This document shows positions 21,869 through 31,587 of a stretch of 64,000 nucleotides of DNA, piece by piece (the stretch's first letter is position 1; each line of letters starts with the position of its first letter). The DNA lies in contig NZ_JAGPNM010000001.1 of NCBI RefSeq assembly GCF_018831085.1, positions 980,385 to 1,044,384 on the forward strand, in the 5' to 3' direction. Made by a program: the position numbers and the translations under genes. The stretch comes from Rheinheimera oceanensis. GTDB taxonomy: Bacteria > Pseudomonadota > Gammaproteobacteria > Enterobacterales > Alteromonadaceae. The notes beneath the pieces were generated by a model. That model was not told where the DNA came from and searched no databases. It saw only the letters and a list, made by a program, of their open reading frames with translations.

Positions 21869-24800
21869 TCACAGAGATAACTTGTTCTTTTCGCGCTTAT
21901 CGCTGATATTGTTTAGCACGCTGTTGACCAACAGGTTTTCTTCGACCTTAGCTGCAATGTTCTTGATACTGCTGTCCTCAAAGAATATTTTGATAGATAT
22001 TTCGACACCGGCTTGGGATTGAACACGTGACAACAGTTGGGTCGACAGCAGCGAATGCCCGCCGAGTTTAAAAAAGTCATCTGTTATTGAAATATCGTCG
22101 CGTTTCAATATCTCCTGCCATATTGGTAGCAGGTTTCTTTCCATATGAGTTTGAGGTGCAACTATTTCTCTTTGAGGTTCTAATTCGGTGTCCGACAATT
22201 CAAGCAGCGCTCGGGTATCCAATTTACCGTTCGCGGTTCTCGGTAAGCTGTCGATAGCATAGATTGACTGAGGCACCATGTAGCCCGCCAACTTGTTCTT
22301 GAGTAACGCTTTGATTTGAGCCGCCTCAAATGACTTTCCCTTGCTTTGTTCACTAAGAGTTAGGTAAGCCACCAGGTAGTTTTCGTTTTCATTACGTTGC
22401 TTGACCACAACTGCGGCTGTATCCACCATCTCAAGGCCGACAATTGCTGATTCGATTTCTCCGAGTTCAACCCTGAACCCGCGGACCTTGATTTGACGAT
22501 CATTTCGACCAAGACAGATGACACTACCGTCATCATGGTATCGACCCAAATCTCCGGTCAGATAGATAATATCGCTACTATCGTCCAATACCGAACAAAA
22601 TGGATTGGCGATAAATTTATCTGCAGTTTCCTTCGGATTATCGTGGTAACCCAAAGACAGATGGCGACTGCGAATACCGATTTGTCCCAACTCCCCGATG
22701 CCGCATTGATGTAAGTTTTGATTGAGCACAATCAGCTGACAATCGCCCATTCCCCTACCCACAGGCACATTGCCACTAGAGTGCTGTGTCAAATACTGTG
22801 CCGTGACCTCAAAGAATCCCAGTGCACGGCAGGTTTCGGTAGAACCATACAAATTGACTACTCGAACATTGTCACTAATACGCAAGATTGTCTTGAGATG
22901 GGCTTGGGTGAGTGGCTCTCCGGCGCTAAACAGCAACCGTAACGACATCAGCCGCGTGGTATTGCCCCCCCACAGGAATGAGCCGAGACTCGGGGTTATG
23001 TTGAGCACACTGATGCACATTTCATTAAGCCATTTGGTCAGTTTAACTACATCTTTGATGTCTTCTGGAATATAGAGCTGGGCACCAACACATAAGGGCG
23101 TAAACATATCCCGTTGCAGCGGATCGTGCATCAGCCCTGAAAGCATAGCAAAGCGGCATTGTTCGGTAATACTGAAGTGCTCAGCCGTCCATGGCAAATA
23201 GTAACTTAGTGCACTGTGTCGTCCTCTCACCACCTTAGATTTACCTTCAGTACCAGAGGTAAAGGCAATGTATGCCAGAGCATCACCGTCAACATTCTCA
23301 CTTACAAACTCTGCTGCTTCAGGATAATCCGACAATTGTAACAACAGTTGTGCCACATTGAATTCTGGGACAAAGTGCTTTTCTTGGTAATCGTTTATAA
23401 TGCCGGACACGTCGGTGCCATCGAGGGTGATGAAAGCAACCGGCGAAGCTAGCTCTATCTGAGAGTTTAATTTTTCAATCGGCGTATCGTCGGCCAACAT
23501 GACAAAGGCTGCACCGGATTTCAACACGGCAAAAGTAGCCAAAACCAAGTAGTGATTACGTTGTGCTATTATACCGATGACATCACCGCGACCAATCCCA
23601 CGTTTTTTCAAATAATGGGCAAAGGCATGGCTTAGCTCATTTAACTGCCGGTAATTCCACCGGACATCACCAAATTTAACTGCCATGCGATCACCATAGG
23701 TCTCAGCAGCCTCCTCAAACAGGTAGTGAACCGAACCGGCCCAGTGCTCGTGAACGGCTTTAGTTAACAGGCGTGGATCAGGCAACAGATTGGCCTGAGA
23801 CAGCGTGCTAACCGGTTGTCTATGGAGATCATCATGCCATACCAGCGAATAACTGCCACAGGGTTTACTACTATCTTCAGCCACTTTGTAAAGCAGACAG
23901 ACCAACTGATCAAGCATTAAGCCGACATATTTGCCGCCATAAACCTCTTTGTTGTAGTTACAAGTGATGGACATTCCATTATCGGTATCGTTGACATACA
24001 AAGTGATATCGAATTTACCTTCAATAGGCGGGGCAAAATCAACTTCGATATCAACACAATGACCGCTCAACTCCAACGGAGGCAGACTCAACACATTGAG
24101 CAACACCTGGAACAAAGGAGTAGATGCATCCCTTTGGACATCTATGGTTTCCAATATTTTTTGAAACGGTAGTTCTTGATGCGACAAAGCCCTGGCCAAA
24201 CTTCTGGACTGCTCGATGATGCATTGATCAAAAGATTCGGACATATCCAGCTGACATCTGACCGGCAGATTGTTGATAAATACTCCAAGGATATTTTCAA
24301 CACCGGCAAGATTTCGACCTGTAATTGGAACACCAATATTCAAATCCGACTCACCGCTAAGTCGCGATAGCACATTGGCAAGAGCACTGTGAATGACGTT
24401 AAACAAACTAACTTTATGTTTATGTGCAAGTTTCAGTAATTTGTTACGGGTCTCAGAATCAACCGCATTAGCCAGTTTCATTTCACCTGGATCTTCAGAA
24501 GGATTGGCTGCAGGAGAAAATGGCAACTGTAAAACCTGATTACAGCCAAACAAGTACTGTGCCCAAAATTCTCTTTGCTCTTCTGCCAAAGGCGTATTAA
24601 GGAATTCCTGCTGCCACAACACGAAGTCATGATATCCCAATGCATGTTCGCAGATAGCCAACCTTTTACCATCTGCAATGTCATCATAGACCTGCATAAA
24701 CTCATTGAAAAAGGTATTGATTGACCAACCATCGGAAATAAGATGGTGGAAATTGACGAACAGTCGCCATTGGGTGTCTGACAGTTTGGCTATCAATACC

Positions 24801-27800
24801 GCGAACAATGCATCTCTATTTAGATCAAAACAACGGGTGCCGAACTCGCTGGCTTTCGCGGTATAAGTCTTGTCCCTCACATCTTCAGCACCATTGCTTA
24901 GGTCTAGAACTTCCAGCTTCGGTTTCAAGCTTTCATCAAAAAACTGCATCGGCAGTCCATCATTACCAACAGAGATCCTGGTTTTAAGGATCGGATGTTT
25001 GGCAACTAAAAAAGTCAACACTTCACAAGCGATGTTGACACTGAATTTGCCGTGAACTTTCACCCCGCCGGTAATATTATGCTTATTAGTTTGGCCTTCT
25101 AGTTGCTCGACGAACCATAACAAATGCTGTGTAAACGACAAAGGAACTGGACCTTGATGACCAGATTTTTGCAGTGGTAACAACGCGCTGGATTTACTGG
25201 TCCCTTGCGCATTATTTAACGCCCGCACCGCAAGACTGCATACCGTAGGACACTGGAAAATATCGATGATCGCAATAGACAAGCCGTGCTGGGTGCCGGC
25301 TATATGGATCAATTTCGAGGAAAGCAAAGAATTACCGCCGATTTCAAAAAAGTTCGCCTCTGTACTGATCTCGGCAACATTCAGATTCAAGAGCTCCGCC
25401 CATATGTCCACCAACGTCTGCTCGGTATCGTTCTTGGGAGCAACGTATTTACCTTGCAATACGGCGTAGTCGGGTTTTGGTAAGGCCCTGCGGTCCACTT
25501 TGCCGTTAAGGGTCGTCGGCCATTGCTCGATAACGACAAATGCCGAAGGGATCATGTGATTGGGCAACACAGTGCCGATGGACTGCTTGACTTGCCGCAC
25601 CAGGGTCTGCTCGTCACTACCGGCATCCTCCGGAACCATATAAGCGACAAGAGATTTTTCGCCTTTTAAGTCTTCAAACAGCATGACCAGCGAAGAGTCC
25701 ACGCCGGCGCAAGCAGTGATTTGGCTCATAACCTCACCGAGTTCCACCCTGAAACCTCTGATTTTGATCTGATCGTCTATCCTGCCGACAAATTGAATAT
25801 TGCTATCAGGCAAGCGACGCACCAGATCACCAGTGCGATACAATCGGTCTTCAGGAGAATTGCCAAAGGGGTTGACGATAAACCGCTCTGCGGTCATCGC
25901 TGAGTTATTGATATAGCCCCGCGCCAAACCATCACCACCGACATAAAGCTCACCCGTCACGCCAACCGGACACAATTCCATATTTTTGCTCAGTATCAGT
26001 GTTTTGGTATTGGCCACAGGCTTGCCGATAGGCGTAAAGTTTTTGCCTTCTTCAATATGGTTATTTGGCACGTTGTATAATGTACAACAAACGGTCGTCT
26101 CCGATGGGCCGTACCCGTTGACAACCTGCAAGCCCTCGATATGTTTTTGCAAACTAACCAATACCGACTCAACAATTGGCTCGACCCCGACAAGCAACAG
26201 TTTAAGGCTTGATTTAACCTCTCTGGCGCGGATTTTAGCGGCAAATCTGAGCAGGTAAAATGCCGGTAAATAGGCGCTGTGAATCTGGTGCTCTTGCATC
26301 CAGTGGAACATCAACTCTTTATCGAGTCTGACCTGTTCCGGTACGACATGCAAAGTAGCACCACTGCACAAAGCACTCATGATTTCATAGACTGAAACGT
26401 CGAAACTGATATTGGTCCACACACTACAATTGTCGCCAACGCCGATTTTGCCCCTGGTCTGCATATCGGTCAGTAGATTGATCAAAGAGCGATGCAGACA
26501 TCCTACACCTTTAGGCTGTCCGGTAGAGCCAGAGGTGTATATAACATAAGCCAGTGAGTCAGAATCTTGTCCTTCTGCCCGTTCAAGTCGGCTATCTGGA
26601 TAGTCCTGCAACTGCCTGCTGAAACTTTCGGAATCGAGTTCAATTAAACTAACTCCTTGAGGGATTTGTAACCTGTCGGTCAGCCCACTAATCGTCACCA
26701 GATGTTGTAAGCCACTGTTTTCGATCATATATTCCAGCCGTCTTACAGGGTAGTTGGCATCGAGTGGAACATAGGCTCCACCGGCTTTGAGTATGGCCAA
26801 CATAGCCACTATCATGTGCGTCGAGCGTGTTGTGCAGATCCCCACAACGGAGTCAGTCGTCACCCCTGCGTTTCTCAGATAATGAGCCCATTGACTGGAT
26901 AATTTATCCAGCTCCCGGTAGCTGTACTTTTCATTTTCATAAACCAGGGCTATACCATCCTGAGCATTGTGAACACAGGCTTCAAACAACTCATGGATCA
27001 ACATCTCATTCTGATATTCGGTGTCAGTGGCATTGCATTGTTTGACCAGATATTCAACCTCTTCAGGCAACAACATCGGCAACTCAGACAGCAATCCATC
27101 TGGGTTACGCGCAACCGACAACAACAGTTCGTGAAAATGATCACTTAGGCTCTGCACGTGATGCTGGGTAAACAACGATGTGTCATATACCCAAGACATG
27201 AAAATGCCGTCTTCATTGATCTTCGTCGAAATGTCCAAATCAAACTTCGCCATCACTTCACGACAGGGCAACTCGCTAATCTGCACCCCAGGTAGGTTCA
27301 ATTCCGAAAAATCGTTGGTATCCATACTAAAAGTAATTTGGAACAACGGTGAATGCTGGGAAGTGCGAGGAGGTTTCAAATTTTCCACCAACGACTCAAA
27401 AGGCACGTCCTGATTTGCCTGTGCAGCCAGATTGACCTCTTTAACGTGTTTGAGATAAGACGGAAAACTTTTGTAGTCGGTATCGACACGTAACACAAGG
27501 GTATTAACAAAAAAACCGACCAAGGGTACCAATTCAGCCTGAGTTCGGTTGGCAGTCGGTGTGCCGATGACAATGTCCTGGCTGTTACTATGGCGTGAAA
27601 TTACCAGACATAGCACCGCGTGCAATAACATAAATGGGGTAACGTCATGTTTTGCGGCTACTTCCATCAGCTGTTCGGTGAAGGAGCTGTCGACATGCCC
27701 CGTCACTACTTCGCCACGGAACAACTTTTTTTCAGGGCGAGCATGATCAAGCTGCAAGCTGTGTACTATTGGTGCATCTTCGAGTTGCTTGCTCCAGTAG

Positions 27801-30800
27801 CACAACTGAGCGTCCAATAACTCTCCTTGCAACGAATGCTGCTGCCAATAGACATAGTCGGAATACTGGATCTCAAGCGGGGGCAATGGATCTACTGCAT
27901 CTTCCAGGGCCGCTTCGTACAGTGCGGCAAACTCCTTGAGCATAATATTGACAGACCAGCCATCCGAAGCGATATGGTGCATATTGAACAACAGGATCCC
28001 TTGTTGGTCATGGCCAGTACAAGACAAATCAATGTAGCCTACCCGAATCATCAAATCCTTTGATAAATCGAAGGTTTTTTTCGCATGATACAAAATTAAT
28101 TCATTGGCGGTATCGTGCTGGTACTCAGTGTCAAGTTGACGCAAATCGAAATAATCAAGAGCAAAATTGAACTCGTCTCGTATGATTTGTACGCCATCGC
28201 CGTCATGCTCGGCAAATACCGTACGCAGTGGCTGATGGCGCTTAACTATATTGGTCACAGCCCGCTCCACAGCCTCCAGGTTCAGCCTCCCATCAACCCT
28301 AAATGCTGCAGGCATATTATAATGCACACTACTGCCTTCCATCTGATCAATAAACCATAGAGGATGCTGAGCATAGGACAACGCCATTTTGTCAGATTGA
28401 ACATTGAGTCTACAAACGGCCGGACGAATCGGGAGTTCGCTTCCTTTATCTACCAGCGCAGCCAAACGCCGAATATTTTGCGCGGTGAAAATAGTTTCAA
28501 CCGGCAATTCGCATGCCATTTGGGTACGTATCTCGGCAATCATCCGCATCGCCAGCAGAGAATGACCTCCGAGGGTGAAAAAATTGGCAGTAACACTTAT
28601 TCGTTTCGCATCCAGTTCCAATATCTTCGCCCAAATATCAGTGAGCAATTTTTCACTGGCGGTTTCAGGCTGAACGTAATGGCCCTGCATGTCGGTCCCA
28701 TCAGGCGCAGGCAAAGCCTTTTTGTCAATTTTGCCATTCAGTGACAACGGCCATTCGGTGATCAGCACAAAAGCCGAAGGCACCATATACTGCGGCATAC
28801 TCTGATGCAAAGCGTCTTTTAGTTTTTTGACAAATTCGGCTTCATCCTCGTCGCCGTTCATTTCAACGTAAGCAACCAATCGCTTAGAGCCTGATTCATC
28901 GTCCCTTGCGACCACTATACTGGCAGCCACATTTGCACAATTTCCTAAATGGTGTTCCACTTCTTTAAGTTCGATACGAAAACCACGGATTTTGACCTGT
29001 TCGTCTATCCGACCAACATAGGCCAAGTTACCGTCAGGCATGTAACGCACCAAATCCCCGGTTTTGTATAAACGACCATCATCGTTGTCAGAAAATGAAT
29101 TTTTAATAAAAACGCTTGAGTTGAGGTCAGGCCGATTGAGATACCCACGAGACAAACCATCGCCACCCAGATACAACTCACCAACGACACCCATCGGCAG
29201 CAATTCTCGCGCTTCGTTTAATATATAGGCTTGAGTATTGGTGATAGGTCTACCAATCAAAACCGAACCTTGGACCATATCGTCCATAGCCATGACGGTT
29301 GAATAAGTAGTATCTTCTGACGGCCCGTATAAGTTGACTACTCTGTCGAGAGATAGCAATTGGTGGAGGTCGTTCACCAACGACTGACGCAAAGCTTCTC
29401 CGGCCAAATTGATGGTTTTTACTGAACTAGGTATACGATTTTCCTTGAGTACCGCAGACACACCGGAAGGTACACTGTTGATCATCGTGATACCTTTGTC
29501 TTCATAGTTGTGTTCAACCAGCATCAGAATATTTTCGACGATTAAACAGCTGCCACCGCAACTGAGTGGCGCAAACAATTCAAATACCGACAGGTCGAAG
29601 TTTAATGAAGTACAGGCTAGCACGCATTGCATTTCGTTTGCGCTGAAGTAATCGATTGCCCAGCTCAACATGGCAACTGCGTTTCTGTGTTCTATCATCA
29701 CCCCTTTGGGCTTACCTGTAGAGCCAGAGGTATAAATCACATAGGCCAGCTTGTTTGGTTGTTGTGCTTCAGCCAGTTCTAAATCACTTTCTGGAAATCG
29801 TCCTAGTAATTCTTTAAATGCCGGATCGTCCAGTTCAATACAGGTAAGGTCTGTTGATCGATCGAACTTCCCGACCAATTCACTCTGGGTCAAAACCCAA
29901 TTAAGCGAGGTATCCTCAGTAATGTAATCTAAGCGGTTTTGCGGATAATTGGGGTCGAGCGATACATAGGCCCCGCCGACTTTTAAAACAGCCAAGATCC
30001 CCACCAGCATATCCAGCGAGCGTTCCACGCAAATGCCAACAAACTCCTCGACCCCGATCCCTTGTTCCCTCAAGTACTGCGCCAATCTATTGGCAGCACA
30101 ATTGAGTTGATGGTAGGTCATCGAATCTTGCTCGAACATTACGGCAACTCTGTCCGGCGTTTTTTTCGCCTGAGCTTCGAAAAGCTGATGCATCAAATGG
30201 TTCTTGTTGTAGTCGGCCTGCGTATCGTTAAGTGACTGACATAGCATCTTGGCTTCATCTGATGGAATTAGCTCCAACTCTGTAATGGGCCTTTGCTGTT
30301 GCTCTGGACAAGTCAACAAACCAAGAATGTGTTCAAAACGTTTTGCTAGTAAGTGGATTTCGTCCTCACAAAAATAGCCGTGGTTGTAATCCAGCTGCAG
30401 CTCTATATCTTCGGCACCGCCATCCCATATGGTCACAGTAAGTGGTGCTTTTATACGGTTATGCGTATGGTAGACTACTTCAGCATGATGGCTATCGAAC
30501 GACAGCCCACTGTAATCGAGCTTCAAAAAATTGAAACATACATCGTACATTTCATTATGTTCACCAGTTAATCCCAGTGATTGCATCAAGTGGCCGATAG
30601 GAAAGCCTTGGTGGCGAAAACTAGCCCTTTGCAGTCTGGTAATTTGTTTAACCAAACTGATACAGCTTTGCGACTTATCAACACCGACGATCAGCGGACT
30701 AACGCTGGTGAACACCCCAATCATTTTTTTTTGCGCATGGTTTTTACGATTATGAAACGGTGTACCAAACGATATTTTGTCCCGGCTATATGTCTTGGCA

Positions 30801-31567
30801 AAATAAATTGCCAGCATCGCCAAAAACAACTGTGACACCCCGGTTTCCATGGATTCGGCAGCTTTGCTATAGTCATTGTAAACACTTCTAGATATTGCAA
30901 CGCGATAACGTGTACTGCGCGGCCCATCAATTTCCGAAATGTAATGGCCGGTTAAAATTTTATCGGGGACGTTGGCACAGTGGTCAAGCCAAAACTCTTT
31001 ATCCAAGGCATACCGCTTTGATTCGACGTACTCTTGATTTTGCCGACATATTTGTTGCCAACTGCCAAGTTTGGTCGGTTCACCTTCGACTTCGTTGTAG
31101 TAATCGGCAAGCTTATGTGCCCAATTGGAGAAGCCCCAGCCATCCATTGCCAAGTGATGACTCAAGCCAACATACCAATATTCCGTCGCGGAAATTTTCA
31201 CTAAAGTAGCTTTAGTCAACTCGCTATCATAGTATGGGATTGGAGTATTAAAAAGCTCATCCATCCAATCAAAAGCGGCTTTTTTTGGATCTAATCTGTC
31301 GCTGAAATCAAGCAGTGGTAATTCAATAGTACGGTCCGAACTGACATATTGCTTCACTTCATGCTCTTGATGGACAATTCGAATGCCAAACGCTTCATGA
31401 TTTAATACCACCTCACGATGGGCATGGCGAATTCTTCCAATCTCCAGAGACCAACAGCGGACAAATCCGCCAATGTTATATAATGGACTACCTGCATGAT
31501 GCAATTGGTCAAAATAGATGTCTTTTTGTGATATCGACAGATCGAATAAGGCTTTGTTAATAGTCAT
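21869..31567 (-). CDS. Three-module NRPS with starter C domain (C-A-T-C-A-T-C-A-T)
   Basis: A 3232-residue initiating synthetase. Its first domain begins directly with SQKDIYFDQL and has SHHLAMDG, typical of starter condensation domains that N-acylate the first residue. A1 (about 455-965; YVIYTSGSTGKPKGV) has pocket DLFNNALTY, an Ala-type code. The second module is C (HHIASDG), A2 and T; its pocket reads about DVYYLVGVC and I cannot assign it. The third C has HHLISDG. A3 is unusual, with FTSGTEGKSKVVRGRH and HDPLQRDMFTPL, the signature of Lys2-type aminoadipate adenylation domains, and pocket about DPRNFALRA. The gene ends in a T domain (DDFFKLGGHSLL) without a thioesterase, so the chain passes to a downstream protein. 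It starts 20 bp after the exporter gene. Confidence 0.95.
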   Translation of the reverse strand: MTINKALFDLSISQKDIYFDQLHHAGSPLYNIGGFVRCWSLEIGRIRHAHREVVLNHEAFGIRIVHQEHEVKQYVSSDRTIELPLLDFSDRLDPKKAAFDWMDELFNTPIPYYDSELTKATLVKISATEYWYVGLSHHLAMDGWGFSNWAHKLADYYNEVEGEPTKLGSWQQICRQNQEYVESKRYALDKEFWLDHCANVPDKILTGHYISEIDGPRSTRYRVAISRSVYNDYSKAAESMETGVSQLFLAMLAIYFAKTYSRDKISFGTPFHNRKNHAQKKMIGVFTSVSPLIVGVDKSQSCISLVKQITRLQRASFRHQGFPIGHLMQSLGLTGEHNEMYDVCFNFLKLDYSGLSFDSHHAEVVYHTHNRIKAPLTVTIWDGGAEDIELQLDYNHGYFCEDEIHLLAKRFEHILGLLTCPEQQQRPITELELIPSDEAKMLCQSLNDTQADYNKNHLMHQLFEAQAKKTPDRVAVMFEQDSMTYHQLNCAANRLAQYLREQGIGVEEFVGICVERSLDMLVGILAVLKVGGAYVSLDPNYPQNRLDYITEDTSLNWVLTQSELVGKFDRSTDLTCIELDDPAFKELLGRFPESDLELAEAQQPNKLAYVIYTSGSTGKPKGVMIEHRNAVAMLSWAIDYFSANEMQCVLACTSLNFDLSVFELFAPLSCGGSCLIVENILMLVEHNYEDKGITMINSVPSGVSAVLKENRIPSSVKTINLAGEALRQSLVNDLHQLLSLDRVVNLYGPSEDTTYSTVMAMDDMVQGSVLIGRPITNTQAYILNEARELLPMGVVGELYLGGDGLSRGYLNRPDLNSSVFIKNSFSDNDDGRLYKTGDLVRYMPDGNLAYVGRIDEQVKIRGFRIELKEVEHHLGNCANVAASIVVARDDESGSKRLVAYVEMNGDEDEAEFVKKLKDALHQSMPQYMVPSAFVLITEWPLSLNGKIDKKALPAPDGTDMQGHYVQPETASEKLLTDIWAKILELDAKRISVTANFFTLGGHSLLAMRMIAEIRTQMACELPVETIFTAQNIRRLAALVDKGSELPIRPAVCRLNVQSDKMALSYAQHPLWFIDQMEGSSVHYNMPAAFRVDGRLNLEAVERAVTNIVKRHQPLRTVFAEHDGDGVQIIRDEFNFALDYFDLRQLDTEYQHDTANELILYHAKKTFDLSKDLMIRVGYIDLSCTGHDQQGILLFNMHHIASDGWSVNIMLKEFAALYEAALEDAVDPLPPLEIQYSDYVYWQQHSLQGELLDAQLCYWSKQLEDAPIVHSLQLDHARPEKKLFRGEVVTGHVDSSFTEQLMEVAAKHDVTPFMLLHAVLCLVISRHSNSQDIVIGTPTANRTQAELVPLVGFFVNTLVLRVDTDYKSFPSYLKHVKEVNLAAQANQDVPFESLVENLKPPRTSQHSPLFQITFSMDTNDFSELNLPGVQISELPCREVMAKFDLDISTKINEDGIFMSWVYDTSLFTQHHVQSLSDHFHELLLSVARNPDGLLSELPMLLPEEVEYLVKQCNATDTEYQNEMLIHELFEACVHNAQDGIALVYENEKYSYRELDKLSSQWAHYLRNAGVTTDSVVGICTTRSTHMIVAMLAILKAGGAYVPLDANYPVRRLEYMIENSGLQHLVTISGLTDRLQIPQGVSLIELDSESFSRQLQDYPDSRLERAEGQDSDSLAYVIYTSGSTGQPKGVGCLHRSLINLLTDMQTRGKIGVGDNCSVWTNISFDVSVYEIMSALCSGATLHVVPEQVRLDKELMFHWMQEHQIHSAYLPAFYLLRFAAKIRAREVKSSLKLLLVGVEPIVESVLVSLQKHIEGLQVVNGYGPSETTVCCTLYNVPNNHIEEGKNFTPIGKPVANTKTLILSKNMELCPVGVTGELYVGGDGLARGYINNSAMTAERFIVNPFGNSPEDRLYRTGDLVRRLPDSNIQFVGRIDDQIKIRGFRVELGEVMSQITACAGVDSSLVMLFEDLKGEKSLVAYMVPEDAGSDEQTLVRQVKQSIGTVLPNHMIPSAFVVIEQWPTTLNGKVDRRALPKPDYAVLQGKYVAPKNDTEQTLVDIWAELLNLNVAEISTEANFFEIGGNSLLSSKLIHIAGTQHGLSIAIIDIFQCPTVCSLAVRALNNAQGTSKSSALLPLQKSGHQGPVPLSFTQHLLWFVEQLEGQTNKHNITGGVKVHGKFSVNIACEVLTFLVAKHPILKTRISVGNDGLPMQFFDESLKPKLEVLDLSNGAEDVRDKTYTAKASEFGTRCFDLNRDALFAVLIAKLSDTQWRLFVNFHHLISDGWSINTFFNEFMQVYDDIADGKRLAICEHALGYHDFVLWQQEFLNTPLAEEQREFWAQYLFGCNQVLQLPFSPAANPSEDPGEMKLANAVDSETRNKLLKLAHKHKVSLFNVIHSALANVLSRLSGESDLNIGVPITGRNLAGVENILGVFINNLPVRCQLDMSESFDQCIIEQSRSLARALSHQELPFQKILETIDVQRDASTPLFQVLLNVLSLPPLELSGHCVDIEVDFAPPIEGKFDITLYVNDTDNGMSITCNYNKEVYGGKYVGLMLDQLVCLLYKVAEDSSKPCGSYSLVWHDDLHRQPVSTLSQANLLPDPRLLTKAVHEHWAGSVHYLFEEAAETYGDRMAVKFGDVRWNYRQLNELSHAFAHYLKKRGIGRGDVIGIIAQRNHYLVLATFAVLKSGAAFVMLADDTPIEKLNSQIELASPVAFITLDGTDVSGIINDYQEKHFVPEFNVAQLLLQLSDYPEAAEFVSENVDGDALAYIAFTSGTEGKSKVVRGRHSALSYYLPWTAEHFSITEQCRFAMLSGLMHDPLQRDMFTPLCVGAQLYIPEDIKDVVKLTKWLNEMCISVLNITPSLGSFLWGGNTTRLMSLRLLFSAGEPLTQAHLKTILRISDNVRVVNLYGSTETCRALGFFEVTAQYLTQHSSGNVPVGRGMGDCQLIVLNQNLHQCGIGELGQIGIRSRHLSLGYHDNPKETADKFIANPFCSVLDDSSDIIYLTGDLGRYHDDGSVICLGRNDRQIKVRGFRVELGEIESAIVGLEMVDTAAVVVKQRNENENYLVAYLTLSEQSKGKSFEAAQIKALLKNKLAGYMVPQSIYAIDSLPRTANGKLDTRALLELSDTELEPQREIVAPQTHMERNLLPIWQEILKRDDISITDDFFKLGGHSLLSTQLLSRVQSQAGVEISIKIFFEDSSIKNIAAKVEENLLVNSVLNNISDKREKNKLSL

Positions 31568-31587
31568 TTTTAGCTCTCAAATCCGTG

